Shown here: positions 46,976 through 60,305 of the stretch, piece after piece | Layout: every line of letters begins with the position of its first letter | Numbering within the stretch: position 1 is the stretch's first letter | DNA from: Epiperipatus broadwayi | Taxonomy: Eukaryota; Onychophora; Udeonychophora; Euonychophora; Peripatidae | Assembly (NCBI GenBank): GCA_028023455.1 | Contig: JAQFVV010006272.1 | Location: 1,380,586-1,444,585, forward strand | Length of the DNA stretch: 64,000 nt | Direction of reading: 5' to 3' | The notes under the pieces: model-generated | What the model was told of the DNA's origin: nothing | Database searches by the model: none | Seen by the model: only the letters and a program-made list of their open reading frames with translations | Position numbers and translations under genes: made by a program

Positions 46976-47420
46976 TTAAATAGATTTGATAAAAAAACTA
47001 AGTGCAAACTATAACTAGAAAATTATTTATTAATACTTCTTTATTGAAGATTTTTAAACTAACTTATAGATACACATTGCATAGAATAGACATTTAACAC
47101 ATATTCTTATTTACAAATTCAATTAGGTATTCTGTTAGCAATAATAAAGTTTAGTTTATCTGTCTTATTAGTTCATTAAAAATTTATATTATTAGTTCAG
47201 ATAACCATTAAAGTTAGATATAGAGCTCTCATTAATCTTACGTATTACTTTGTCGAATGGGGTTAATAGCTGATATAATAAGTGCATACTATGGCCATGG
47301 ATTTCTTATTTCTACTAACCATGATATTCATTTGGTCTGGTTGAAGTGTTGTTTTCTTATTATCTTGCTAGAGTTCTGTTTATACAGGCATAGTGTTTGA
47401 ATCAAGGCATCTTCTTGGCT
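46976..47420. other. AT-rich DNA, no gene seen
   Basis: No feature recognised. Confidence 0.45.
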
Positions 47421-47690
47421 TTAGAATAGGAAGAAGGCCAGTGATGATATCTGCTTAGCAGTGCATCTGGTTTGAATTATCCTCACAAGCAAAAACACAC
47501 TCATGGCAAAACATTTTTCTACAACTTTTTGAATCTTTCTTTGCGATATTCTGTTCAATGAAGAATATACATCACTCCAATTAGCAAAATTCACAAACAA
47601 TAATAATGAAACAAAGAAGGAATGAATCAAAGTTTCCAGGGTCACCTTTTTATACCATTGGTTTGATTCCATCATGTAAGTATCTATTCA
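47421..47690 (-). pseudogene. Possible piggyBac-like transposase C-terminal fragment
   Basis: An 84-codon minus-strand frame starts NQWYKKVTLETLIHSFF and continues to ISQRKIQKVVEKCF. This resembles the late region of piggyBac/PGBD transposases, where KWYRKV is followed by a hydrophobic helix with NA...LY and then an IS...F/K...VE.LL segment. The upstream catalytic domain was not found and a stop lies just before. Similarity is short and judged by eye, so other explanations are open. Confidence 0.35.
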
Positions 47691-49090
47691 TACTTTTCTT
47701 TATCTCCTCAGGAATTTAATTCTTCCACAAAGCTTATTTTTATTATAATTAATTTACAATATTAATCATAACTTACAATACATGATTTCATATTATCTTT
47801 AATATAGCATTCATTTTCATTTGTGGACTAACATTATTTCATTAACCAAAATGAATGAACACTTTACAAAATTTAAACAATGTTTAACTGTATACAATCT
47901 ATTTTTTTTTTTTCATTTACTAAGTTTATATTGGCTATCAACCTTCAGATCGGCCATATTTAATTAGGGAGAAGACATATCACACCTCTTTCCCCCTCTA
48001 ATTACTGTTTATTACATTTTTTATTAGCTTAAAAAAATCTATATATAAATTTTCTTCATGCCTTAGCCTGCGGATAGTTGACCTTCCGGGATCATTTTCA
48101 TATAACAGGTCTCTCGCGTCAGTTACTCAGAGAACCCTAGGGACTATGCCAAGCCTAATTAAACTTCTCTAAGCAGTACCCTAGAAAAGGGACTCTTAGC
48201 CACTTCATTTTTCTTCATTTAAAAGCATGACATTACTTCCGATTCTTCTGCCTTTATATCAGCCCCACTGTTTTTCCATTAGTATTAATTAATTTATTTA
48301 ATAACCTCATTTCGATGCTGTAATCATAAACTTGCCCTTTCTCTTATGTATATATATATGTCTTTCCAATAATCGTGATTAGTTTAATTAATAATATTTT
48401 TTCTTATTTTTTGTAAAATCCCACCATCATAATTCATCCCATTTATTTAAGAGTATACATATTTTAAAAAAAACAAAGCATTCTTTTTCTTTTAAAGTCT
48501 GAATTTAAAGAATGGGAAAATTATTATGTTCGCTAATAAAAGATACTTCATTTAAATGTATATTATTTTACTAAATCCTCACAAATGTTGTACTCCAGGA
48601 TTAAAACATTTTTGAAATATATTTTATTTTCGCGACTGAAACAGTGTGAAAATAGTTTGTATAATATGTATAATGATTCCTAGAATGCTTTATAAATTTG
48701 TACACTCATCATCACCTTTCAGAGCCACCGCTAAAGTGTTAATTTAAAAATGTGTAAGTTTGTTTGGTGATCAAATGATTGGCACCTTAATCTAACCCAC
48801 CAAATATATTTATTGACATATGATATGTAATTTATTCATAAGAGCATTCAAACATATATATATATATAATTTACTGCTCCTTAAATGTTTTATCAAATAT
48901 TTTATTACTATTCAAGCCACTTATGCAGTTCGAATTATCTTCTCTCCATTTCCATATATTCCAACATATATGTGGTTCTTGTGTTAAATATGTCTCATTG
49001 TCTCTTTCGCTCTTCTAGTGGGCCGGACTTAAGAATTAATTCTTGTGTGCCATCACTATTACGTTATTCAATAGGTGTTCAATCTGGGGC
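47691..49090. other. No gene recognised; GC-richer patch at 48040-48260
   Basis: The patch at 48040-48260 (CTGCGGATAGTTGACC, CAGGTCTCTCGCGTCAG and similar) is GC-richer than its surroundings and repeat-free but has no long frame. The rest is AT-rich. Confidence 0.4.
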
Positions 49091-49150
49091 TTGGGGGACG
49101 GGTTCGAATCTATGTTGGTCCCTGATCTCAATCTCAGGCTTGACTGGGTT
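49091..49150 (+). repeat. Possible tRNA-derived SINE fragment (B box)
   Basis: ACGGGTTCGAATCTATG contains GGTTCGAATC, a canonical Pol III B box. A matching A box and a complete cloverleaf are not visible upstream, so this is not an intact tRNA gene. The GC-richer stretch 49020-49200 around it may be a SINE remnant. Confidence 0.4.
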
Positions 49151-52100
49151 AGAAGTATGTTTCATTGAGTTCCAGCTCATGTTAGATGGATCAACATATT
49201 TTGACCAGTACAATATGTAGTTCAAAACAAAGAACAGTTTTTTTCACTCAACTCTAAAATCATTTACTGTAAACTTGTACAATTAAAGGACAGTAGATGG
49301 TATTTAAAACTAATATTGTTTCATTCTAAGAGCCAAATTTTATTTTTTGTAATTACATGATGCTACTGATATTAAAAATGATTATTAATGAAATTTTTAC
49401 TTTATTATTGTGAGTAAACACTGATTAAAAAGTAAGCTATCTTGTACATCAAGTTTATATAAATAGTATCCTTCAATGAATGCATTTGCTAGATATTAAA
49501 AATAGCATTGCACTGTTGTTTCAACTATACCTCAGCAGATATTTTCCCAATAGAAAATCATTCAATGTGTTGCAAACACATAATAGTATATCTTTCAAAA
49601 GTAACCTTTATTAGTAAAAGGATTACAAAAATTTTGGGTACACTTACCCATTGAGAATTACAAAGTGTTCAATGTAACAAACAAGGTAAAACAATTATTG
49701 ATTATATAAAGTAAATATGCTTGATAACAATTATGTCCATTAAAGAGTTCCTATAATGTTGATATTAAAGTGTATCTGAACATGGATCTACATGGCCAGC
49801 TACTGAGAAGCCATCCATCACCCAATGATCCCACCCCTGGAGCCCCAAAGCGAAGACCCAAATATGTTCACAGTTTTTACAAATAAAAGTAAGTGCATTA
49901 ATATTATGATAATCATGACTTGAGTCTCAATTTTGATAGATTTAAAACTAACATAGTACACAAGTATGCAAGGATTCACATTTGAAAAATAAACTAAAAA
50001 TCAAGGTTTTAATGTTAAGGCATCATAATCACAAAAGTATGTATCCTCAAATATGCATGTATTAGGGGCAACATATAGTGATGAATAGTTTTCATTGATT
50101 ATTTATTTAATTTAAAGCAATTTGACTCTATAAGAAAAATCGAGAAGAGGATAATGTAAGCAACTTTTGATAATAATTTTATAGCATGTGCTTGCAAAGA
50201 ACACAAAGCTAAAATTCAACTTCTTATTACAATAGACGAGGAAGGTTGGTTTTCACAAATACAGTGATAAGTTTAGTCAATTAAAAAATATAACAGTTAA
50301 GATATACGTTTGAATGTATTTAACAGACAATAAAAATAATAATTTATAGCTCAAATGAATTGTACAAAACAAGTGTAAAAACAAATACTTTCAAATAATA
50401 AATTTTTAATTTGTGCAAAATTAAAAATACCAAAAGCTGTAATTTGGAATACAATCTATTGTTCATGGAGTCCACAAGTAATTAAGAATTTAGAATCAAG
50501 ATAATAAATTCAGAGATGTTTTAAAAAATATTTTATGCAGCAAGATGGATTAGCATCTGAGCTTTGTAAACATGCTTTGGACACAAATAGATAGTATAAT
50601 AGAAAGACTATAAATAGAAGTGTAAAGAACATATTTCATTAGATTTTTTAAAAAAAATTCAGTAATCATTTTACTCAATAAATTTAGAATTTAAGTATTC
50701 ATTCATTTAATAGTTGCTACAAATTTATCCCATTAGACCATCAATAAAGTTTTTCAACTGGTTCTAGCAATAAAACATATTTAAGACTACAGAAGTATGA
50801 AAGCAAATATCACTATGGAAGATTGATATTCATTATATTTCCTTAATTGCAATGATAAGCCTTGTTTCTGCTTATATCGTTCTGAAAACAAACAGCTAGG
50901 AGATATCAGATCCACATCAATCCATCTCTTTCCATGTAATTTTTAGGAAAAATTGTTACCTTACTAAATCTACTGGAAGTTCTAGCCAGTTTCTGCTATA
51001 TTAAGGGAGGTCTGAACTGTGCTCACAGTTGAGCTGCTTTATTGCCCTAGTATTTATAATGAGTATCAACAAATTAATGAAACATCTGCAATAAAACTGA
51101 TAAAAAAATCACATAGATCTAGAGAATAATGTCTTAGGAAAATGAATCTTATTATAAATTTATAATGGAATTTTCTTTTTTTTTTTTTTTTAAAAAAAAA
51201 AATTAATCTGCAAATGTTTTAGAATACAAATGAGCATAAGATGTCTAAGAACATAATATTGGTAAAAAACTGAATTATGCCAAAATCCATTTGAAATATT
51301 GACAATTTGTAAATCTAAGAGAGTTATTCACTAATAGATATAATGTAGTTGTTTATTTTTTGAGATTTTCAATAGAGTATTCTCATGTATTATTTTTGGG
51401 AGAATAGAGATTTTGAGCAAAAAGATAATAAATAATTCAATGATTTGTATCTTAACTCTAATATTTTGTTTTTATGTTAACATTTAAAACATAAAGTGGC
51501 AAATCCAAAGCATTTGTATTATACTGCCAAGACTGTAATTCAATGAATATTAAGTTCATAGATATTGATGGATAATAAATAAAGTAAAAATAAATTAGTA
51601 TTTAACTAAATGACAAATATTTATTTTACAAATGTATGCAATAAAATCACATAATGTATACCCATATAAAGGTGGTGTAATTATATGTTTATTTTATTTG
51701 CATTAATAAATTAATTTTTAATTTATTAAACCAGTCTTCTCATTCTATGTAAATATATGTTTTTCCATCATGATTCATTAATTAAAAGTAGTTACTTACT
51801 ATGTAATCATTATTTTTAGAATCTATGGTTTGTGCTAGCTAGATAATAACAGAGAAAATTATTAAACATGCAGATTAGCATAATACTTGTAGAATAACTA
51901 TTTCTTATTTTCAAAAATAATGTCAAATATAAATGACAATTACCAATTATTTAGGATTAGATAATATACCTGCAAAGTTAACTAGGATTATAAAACAGTA
52001 TTATAAAATGATCCTATACAATATAGAATGCTTAATTTAATCATTATTGGTAGTATGAAAGTTGGACATTTTAATATTGTTTCATTATATTCAAACATAT

Positions 52101-52543
52101 TAAATTAATCCAAACACTACAATATAATTTTCCATTACTTGTCACAAATGATGTATCATATGTGTATCATCTTCAATTGCCATAAAATTACATAAGTCAA
52201 TTAACCAATATTATGGCTCATTATGCATATATAAATATTATGTATATAACTAGGATCATATGTAATAAAACAGAAAGTAACTGAAACTATAATTTGTATA
52301 TGAAATTGAATTTTAAAACATACTATATGGATTGCTTGACAGAGTGTATGTTTCTAATGTATCTATGGTGTGAGAGGGTGATCTGTCTTGTGGGATTTTG
52401 GATAGTTGTGATCGGATTGCAAGCATGAGGTAACTCATTGGAAGCTTCAACAATTACTTCCTGTTCTATTACACACACATATATATATTTAAACACAAGC
52501 ATAATATATATATATATATATATACACACTCTAAACTGGATGT
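49151..52543. other. Mostly AT-rich DNA, no gene seen
   Basis: Short GC-richer patches at 49770-49860 and 50920-51055 hold no recognisable frame. At 52356-52380, GGTGTGAGAGGGTGATCTG resembles the segment upstream of the hammerhead core in copy A, but no core follows. Confidence 0.45.
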
Positions 52544-52739
52544 AATTAGAGGGGATTTGAATCCAGACTTTCAAGCTCACTTTATTAATCCAGTCTCTCT
52601 TAGACAACCAATACACATGACCATATACATGTGATCATTTATCTTTTTCCCATGTATGTGATCATGCATATCGGTTGTATAAAATGGGGTGGATGATTAA
52701 AGGAAGCTTAAACATCTGGGATCAAATCCTCTCTAATTA
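52544..52739. repeat. Inverted-repeat relative of the hammerhead family, core missing
   Basis: Ends are AATTAGAGGGGATTTGAATC (left) and GGGATCAAATCCTCTCTAAT (right). Both arms contain CATGTG-type sequence and GGTTGTnTAA, then a GGA..AATAAA.TGAG / GGATGATTAAAGGAAGC segment. They align with the right arm of the 5.3-5.8 kb element. GGATTCAAATCCCC and GGGATCAAATCC look like tRNA B boxes. No CTGATGA...GAAA is present between the arms. Flanked on both sides by AT dinucleotide runs. Confidence 0.7.
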
Positions 52740-54689
52740 TATATATATATATATAATAGTTAATTACTCCAACTTGGTATAGATTTATGTTCTTTATGAC
52801 TTGCTACACTTTAGATTGTAATACTTCATTGCACAAAGTTGGGTAGTCAATAATTAAAGACCCAATAATATAAATGAAGTAATTAATGTAACTTGTAACA
52901 TGTCTTTCCACATTGCTATCAACAAAAATATCATTTCATTCCAATGTCATACACAGCTCATTAAGTATTTAATTAAAACTCATCAAAATATAAGCTAAAA
53001 CTGCATGCATATGAATGACTACACTTGTACACAAACTTTGTTAGGCATATGAATGGAGTAATTAACCATTCATTTATTAAACATTTATATTTCCAAATGT
53101 TAAATATTATAAGCCATAATATTTACTAAATCTGATACATACAAATGCATTAATATACCTTAAAATTAGCTTAAAGTATAATCTATTACTCTCTATACAC
53201 AAAAATTCTTATGAATCACTCATCATTCTTCAGAAATAAATCTTTCTGATTTTCTAATATTTATGTTTCTATGGATAAACTACACTTTCGATTAGCTTCC
53301 ACATTATATAATCACAGTCTTTTAAATATGACAATTGAAGCTCAATTAAATGCTCCATAATATATTTTCATTATAATAATTTCAGATTTTGCAGCAATCT
53401 TAAGTAAATATAAGCAACATAGATTAATTTTCTTTTTACTGTTTGATTATATTTACTTAACAAGATAAGTTTGAAAATAAGTATTATTAAGACTGTGTTA
53501 ATTTATCGAATGTAGGAATGAGTCTTTAAATGTACTAAAAATGTTAATTATATTCTTGGATATATATTAAAAGAAAGATGAAAAGCATTAAGGCCAGTCT
53601 TTAGTGTTTTAGTAAAACAATGAAAAAGTATTTCTAGGTTTATCAAAAAATCAAAAAGCTTATAATTATAATACAATTGAGTATCAATGCCACTAAAATA
53701 TAAAGCTGTTTATTTTGATTCCAAATCTGTAAAGCTAGGCAAGTCAACAGTTTGGGTTCAATACATAGAAAGCTGTTATTAACGAAGATATAATGAAAAT
53801 AAAAATGACTGATATATAGATGTGAATTTGATGAATTACTCTTAAAAACTAATAGCGAGAAACCAATGTCAGAAGTCAAATATGGCACTACTATTTAGTG
53901 ATCAACAATTATGCAAGCTTATAATAAATGACTCTTAAAAAGAGTAGAGGAAATTAATTAGTGTTCTGAATGCAAGGCCATAAATCCAAAATATGGCCAT
54001 TAATACAAACACAAACTACAAGATGATATAATCATAATATTGGAATTAAATGTGTTTCCTAATATACAAATACAGAAATAATGAAAAGTATATTTTAAAA
54101 AAACTCTATAGTGATTTAATTTTATAAAATTTCCAGATTAGATTTTATGACATAAGATAGTGTATGCACTCATGTATACATAAGCGAAACCTTTAATCAA
54201 CATTAATCAGTAAAATATTCTTGACTCCTACCTTATGTTTACGTAATCATTTTTACTTAATAATTCTAGTCTCTGTGATTTCATGATGTGCTTCAGCATT
54301 AAATCACTTTTTAGTGGCTATTTATAGCACTATTTTGCCAATTTAACATTCATTTGATAGTAAAAACTGTAATTAAAATAAATATTGATTTACTGGTTTA
54401 AACAGTCTGAAGATATCAATAATCCACAGAAGAAAATTTCAAATGAGATAACAAAAGCTTAAAAAATGGCTGATTAGTAGATTCTTTGATTTTGAGCATA
54501 TAAACAAATTGTAAACTCTTCTTTGTTGTTAGCAATGACCAAATAAATTGTATTTTTCCATAGTTGATTTAAATATTTATGTTTGTAAAATATTTGCATA
54601 GTAATTATTAAATATACATATAAAATAACAATTTTAAATCTCACCATATACATTCTTATGATTTGAGAAAGAAAAAGCTCAGACAGATG
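52740..54689. other. AT-rich DNA, no gene seen
   Basis: No feature recognised. Open frames are compositional. Confidence 0.5.
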
Positions 54690-54740
54690 TAAGTACTTGC
54701 TATTGTACTGAAACATCAGCTATTTTTATTACACAGAAGC
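54690..54740 (+). repeat. Short copy of the Penelope-like 3' tail
   Basis: ACTTGCTATTGTACTGAAAC, followed by ATCAGCTATTTTTATTACAC, matches the tail of the Penelope-like fragment at 58928-58975 (ACTTGTTATTGTACTGAAAC followed by ATC and TAGCTATTTTAC). No coding part is visible upstream. Confidence 0.55.
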
Positions 54741-56460
54741 CCCCAGAAATAATACTACAAATTCATTTATCCATAAGAATATTAGAATTAATACATATTA
54801 TAATGGTCAGGCACCATTTATAACGGTCGGGAAAGAAGTAAAAATTACCAGTCTTACCGTATCTGCCATACAGAGCGCCACTAGGCCATTTGAACCTAGA
54901 AAATTTATAAAGTAGACTGATACACACTGTTAAGATCATGACCGCCAGCCCTAGTCACTAGCTCAAGGAGTAGCAGAGGTTTAAAACATTTATTAAATAT
55001 ATTTCTGTTAATAAAGAATAATAAAAACAATCACTGTCAGTATTAATAACACAAAAGATTTTATTTACATATATCTAAGTAATAACACACAAACTTAGAA
55101 AAAAAAATTATTATAAAAGAAAAAAATTATGTTTTATTTTGTTTCATTATTATTCTTTTATTTGTTTAACTTTAATTTTTAATCTTAGCATGTTGAGCAT
55201 AGGTAGGCCACCCAGACGATGCATTTAGATCTTCAAAACATTTGATTCCAGGCCAGATGCCTGCAGCCACGCCAATGCTTGCTTCCAGATATATATCCAC
55301 AACCGATGCAATGTGAACATGTTAGCAGCAAACCACGCTGACAGGAATGTGTATATGAACAGCGTGATATTATTTGAGAAAACATGTCCTTCATCCAGTA
55401 AAGGAATGCACGTCTGTCTGGCAAAGGAAACATGTATATAATATAATAAAAAGAATAACGCTTCATATGGATGGGAGAGTGGTCTATCTTGCTAGCTTAT
55501 CATCTCAATCCATAAAGCTGGGAGGGATCAATGGCGCAGGAAATACATCTGCATCCATTGCAATGTTATGACTACCTCTTTGGGGTCATGCATTCAGTTG
55601 GGCTCGTCACCCTTATGTGCGAACACACATCACATTACATCGATGTAAACATCCATATATCTCTCCACCAGCATTGATACAACTACAAAACAAATAATCT
55701 GAAATCAAAACCCCTTTAAAACTAGCATATACTTAAACGAGGCTAAATGGCCACCCACACTTAACTTACATTTTAGTCAATTTATTAATTTAATTTTTAA
55801 AAAAAAATCTTTAGTTTAAGGTTTCAAAATCATTTTAAGATGGCACATTATATTTAACTTATTTTTACTACAAATATCATTTGACCTATTTTTCCCTTCT
55901 TTTAAATTTAATAATGCACAAATAACAATACGTGTTGTTATCTTTAAATTTAGATTTGCAATCGCAAACCCCTACTATTACAAACAGATCTTACACTTAG
56001 CATAAATGAAAACATATAACACATATTTTAAAAAGATTACATTTGAATTCTAGATAAGACTTAAAATTTTTAAAGTTTATAAAAATAGAGTTCAGATTTG
56101 ATCAAGAGAGAAAGTCTATAATTCATCTTTAAAGGAAAATAAAGTTCTGAGATTTTAAATTAAGAGTTTATAATGTTTTTTTTTTCAATAATGTATACTT
56201 TCCTTTCTTTCTCCAGGCTCGTTCCTTCATGATGAAGATCTGAATTTACATAAGATCCATTTCTTGTGGACGATGATGATTTATGAAGACACATTTACAA
56301 TGTTTTCTGAAGACGGTACCAGTGGTTCAATCCTGGGATCCATGGAGATGAAAGCCACCTTTGGCTGAACTGAAGGGAGCATGCTGAAGCTGATTACATT
56401 CTTGGTGACGGCGATAATAGCTTTTTAAATTTTTATTTTTACTCTCAGCAAAGACGAATG
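54741..56460. other. GC-richer unassigned region
   Basis: Patches at 54800-54975, 55200-55700 and 56210-56420 are clearly less AT-rich. The first contains GCGCCACTAGGCCATTTGAA, related to 9757-9795. 55315-55335 and 55550-55575 share a GATGCAATGT / CATTGCAATGT-like sequence. Frames of 65-77 codons on both strands show no known domain. It could be an old LTR, an untranslated region or a diverged gene. Confidence 0.35.
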
Positions 56461-56607
56461 AATTTAAACTTTAATTTTCTAATTCTCCAATTTCATTATT
56501 TCTTTTGGATTTTTCATTTTATAATCTTGAGGCATCTTATCTCTGGAATGCACGGATCTATCAAACATATTTCATATCTATATTTCATTGGTTCATTGAG
56601 TTTGTCG

Positions 56608-56653
56608 CCAAGTAGATTTTGGGTTTGTGGCTAAGTAGATTTTGGGTTTTCCA
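56608..56653 (+). repeat. Short tandem repeat, 23-bp period
   Basis: AAGTAGATTTTGGGTTT occurs at 56610 and 56633. Confidence 0.85.
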
Positions 56654-58620
56654 CTGAGGTCTGTGTCTATATCTTTGGGTGGGAAAAGCAAGTCTTTTGT
56701 TTCTATTCCTCGACTCTTATCTCTTTCATAATCATCTTTCTAATGGTCATTTTGCCCTAAGGATCTGTTTGTAATTTTTATTTTTAAGATTAAAACTCTC
56801 GTTATTTTTTTAAAATCAAAAGGTTTTTTATTATATTTTATTTAAAGATTAGAATCTTTGTTTCGATTCTATAATTTTTTTAAAGCTTATCTTATTTTAA
56901 TATTTAAATCAAACATATTAATAATTCGTTATTTGTGCATTTTGAACGTTTGTGCATTTAATTCAGTATTAGATATTTACAAAAAAGTCACGTATTAAAA
57001 TTTAAATGTAACACATATATATCCCGTTACAATATATATAGATATTCATTTTTATATTTAAATCTTATTTGAAATACGTTTAATATTAAAAATACAAATT
57101 TAAAAATTGAACTAATGATAAAAGGAAGTACAGTGATTATACTCTCTCCAATATTATAGAACAGAACTTTTGAAATATTTTAAATTTTAGAACAAAATTT
57201 CATAGCATCAGGATGACATCAATAATTTGTTCCAAATTTAGATATGAAATTCAATCAACAAATATTTTATTTTACATTTTTCAATACCATTATGATAATT
57301 AGTCAATAAGAAAAAAGTAATTATTCTCATTACATTTTTTTTTTTCTATATTTGGAAAGTTTATATATGATGTTTTAAGAATGTTTTATAATTTGTAAAC
57401 TTATATTTCTCATACTAAAATAAAATGTTGAACTCTTAAAATTCAAGTTGCTATTAATAAAAAGTTAAAATAATGCTGAAATGCAGAAGAGTCAAACTAA
57501 AATAATATCTTTATCATTAAAAACAGACAAAAATATAGTTTTCTTACAAAAACAAATAACAAGTATGTATATATTTAATATTAACTACAATTAATATGCT
57601 TTAGTAATATCATTTTCTACTATTATTGATGCATTGTAGGTCTGAATTTAATCCACTTTTTTAATTCATAACTTTTTTTTTCTCCATGCCACTCCAAAAA
57701 ATATCAAACAACATCTTTTCACTTATCAATTTCATATATTACTTTATAAATCACTTGTAATCCTTTAGAATTCAGTTTGGAATTTCAGTTGTTCGTTTAT
57801 TATTATCTTTTTTAGAAAAATGTCTAATCTAGCTACATTACTACATATAAAATCTTTTATAATATCTAAAATATCTCTATGTTCTCTCATCTATATATTT
57901 TACTCTAGTGAGTGACTATCTGCATTTACTCATAACTTGGACAAAGACATTTACAACTAATAATGATTGCAAAAAGATCAAAAAACATGTAAAAACACAG
58001 AAAAACTGTCATATACTACTTAGTATCATAAAAAAAAGAATCCAAAATTGGCACATAACATAAATGTAAATCAAAATTAAAAAAAAAAATTGAAATGAAA
58101 TATGTTATTAAATATTTTAACAAAAAACCCTTTATTAAAATATTTAAATTAAGAAAAAAAATGGAAAAAATAAACATGAAGTGTATGGACTTATGCTTTT
58201 AGAATTACTAAAACCTAAAAATACTAAGCATGATATGATAAAGAAAATAGTTTAAATAGATTTGAATTTTTGGAATTTCAGATTAATCAATAGACAAAGT
58301 GTGAAGGTCATTGTAAAAGATTGTGAGAATACAAAACAATGCAGAATTTTATTATTTGATTCTAATTTCTCCTAAAGTATTAAATATATAATTGTGATAT
58401 TGATTATTTATCAGTTATAAAAACTTATTAATTAAAAAAAGTGTTCTTGATTTAAAAAAATGAGAAGGGATATGGCTTTCTGGACATAAGGGGCAACTTC
58501 AATTTGTAAGGCTGAATTTCAGAAAGAAAAAAAAAACATAAAAATAACTGATGTTGATGAATATATTACTAATAAATTATTTAATTACACAAATTTGTAT
58601 GGGTTTGTGCATGTACATAT
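56654..58620. other. AT-rich DNA, no gene seen
   Basis: No feature recognised other than homopolymer runs. Confidence 0.5.
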
Positions 58621-58980
58621 ATATTCATCAGCTATTTATTCTCATACAAAATTAACTAAACATGGGATCAATTTTGGTAAAACAAATAAATATTCTAGTA
58701 AAAATTGAACAATATGATCAGAGATTACTAAGAGAAGCTATAGAGATTTTTAAAAAAAACCCAAGAGTTTGAATGAAAGGAGTGAATTTAAAAAAATTAA
58801 CAACATTAAAAAGTTATTGTAGGACAAATTAATTTCTAAAACTTCTCAACCAATAGAATTTAAATATGAAGAGAAAGAAAAAGATAAAAATAATGATTTG
58901 AAATCACACACACAAGACACTCTGAGGAAGATACTTGTTATTGTACTGAAACATCTGATATTTAGCTATTTTACTATATT
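58621..58980 (+). pseudogene. Penelope-like element, C-terminal and 3' tail fragment
   Basis: In changing frames the plus strand reads YSHTKLTKHGINFGKTNK, the region after the GIY-YIG core, then QYDQRLLREAIEIFKK, the conserved REAIEI helix, then GVNLKKLTTLKSY. The same order is found on the minus strand at 63.48-63.67 kb, so these are two copies of one family. The fragment ends with the tail ACTTGTTATTGTACTGAAAC also seen at 54.69 kb. The GIY and YIG motifs and the reverse transcriptase are absent. Confidence 0.7.
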
Positions 58981-59914
58981 GTGCCCTTTTGTATGGGTCT
59001 CCATAAATTGTTGTATCAATCTATTTAAAAAATTTTAAATTTAAGATATATTTAACTATATGATGTTAATTTTATTTATAACAAACTTTTAAGAAGTGTA
59101 ATTAAAGTAATTTATGAGTATTTGATATGTAAAAATTGTGCTGATGTTTGAGAGAGACGTTTCAATGGGAATGATAATAGTATATGGTTGGGTAAACTGG
59201 CCATAAGCAATACTGCATTAATAAATTTAATAAATAAATGTTTAAAGTTAAAGTTTTAAAAGACAAGTTAAAATTAAATGCATATATTTATTGTTGATAA
59301 AAATTAATATTTAATAAATGAATATAAATATTTTAATTATTAGTAGTACATAATAGAAGATTAATATTTGATTTTAATAATATCGAATTATTATTTTAAA
59401 AATTGTTGGAAGATATTATTTATTTTAAAAATATATATTTTTAAAAAATGAATTGTTAGTTTATTTTTAGATTATTACTAGCGTCTGTAGCTCTGTTGTA
59501 AAACAGATGTTAGTTAGATACATACACACATGCTTGGAAGTTTTTTTAGTAAAGTTGCAAAACTATTTTAAAATTCTGTTATAAAATTTATAAGTATTAT
59601 ATTAGCTATCACGAGATAAAATAAAGATAATTAATGTGAAATATTAAATCTGATTTTTAAAATACTGCTTAAAAACATAACGAATAAAAATAGACTTAAT
59701 TTATTTATAAAAATAATCTTATAAAAGTTAAAAGTGAAATTAAGTAAGAAAGTATATTTTTAAAAATGTTTAATGGATTTAAATAAATGATAAAGATTAA
59801 TTTAAGAATTTAATAATGTGATAATAATAAATATTAAATACGTCATTATTTATTTTTAATTCTGTCTTGTTGGTAAAATATGTAAATAAGCTAGCAAGTT
59901 GATTGTTTAACTCA
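58981..59914. other. AT-rich DNA, no gene seen
   Basis: No recognisable frame. It precedes the second promoter-like module. Confidence 0.45.
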
Positions 59915-59990
59915 CCAATCAAGTGGGAGTTTTCTTCTGGTATAAAACCAAGGTTCAATTGTTCGGAGAGGACTTGTGATTGAAATTCTT
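59915..59990 (+). promoter_or_regulatory. CCAAT/TATA promoter-like module 2
   Basis: CCAAT at 59915-59919 and TATAAAA at 59941-59947 (26 bp apart) repeat the arrangement at 18990-19024. A transcription start would be expected near 59970-59980, in TGTTCGGAGAGGACTTG. A small open frame begins about 130-190 bp further on. Confidence 0.4.
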
Positions 59991-60173
59991 AAAGTATAGT
60001 GTGCTATTAGAAATAGCTAAGTAATTATAGACGCTCTCAAAATCGTTTTAAAGTTATAAGAGAGTAATTTTTTTAAAAATAATTTATAAAAGTTTATCGA
60101 TAAATATGCAGTGTTAATTTTAATTATAATTTCCTATCGTCTTGATCAAAGCTCAATTTACTATCAAATAATC

Positions 60174-60305
60174 ATGAGGACATCGTATGAGGATAAAATG
60201 TATTGGAGACTTTATACTGAAAATTTAACAAACGCTGGATTAACAAAGAGAGTTATTAGATGTATAAAAGTAATACGTTGGACTTTGTATAAATTTAAAA
60301 GCTGA
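60174..60305 (+). CDS. Small ORF of unknown function, 43 codons
   Basis: An ATG at 60174 opens MRTSYEDKMYWRLYTENL and ends in a Lys/Arg/Trp-rich tail at a TGA (60303-60305). The frame is also open upstream to about 60111, including SYRLDQSSIYYQ, so the start is uncertain. It lies downstream of a TATA box. A diverged counterpart with in-frame stops can be read near 19245-19390 (SYRFYL, then YRMK-x-WLLRYCER). No known domain. It may be chance, since the region is AT-rich. Confidence 0.25.
   Translation: MRTSYEDKMYWRLYTENLTNAGLTKRVIRCIKVIRWTLYKFKS

Noticed and set aside
49091-49150. Complete tRNA gene
   Set aside because: Only a B-box-like sequence is present. No acceptor stem, D-arm or anticodon arm can be folded with it.
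55233-55571. Overlapping frames of 77 and 65 codons on opposite strands as host exons
   Set aside because: No recognisable domain, no clear splice sites, and the two frames overlap on opposite strands. Left as an unassigned GC-richer block.
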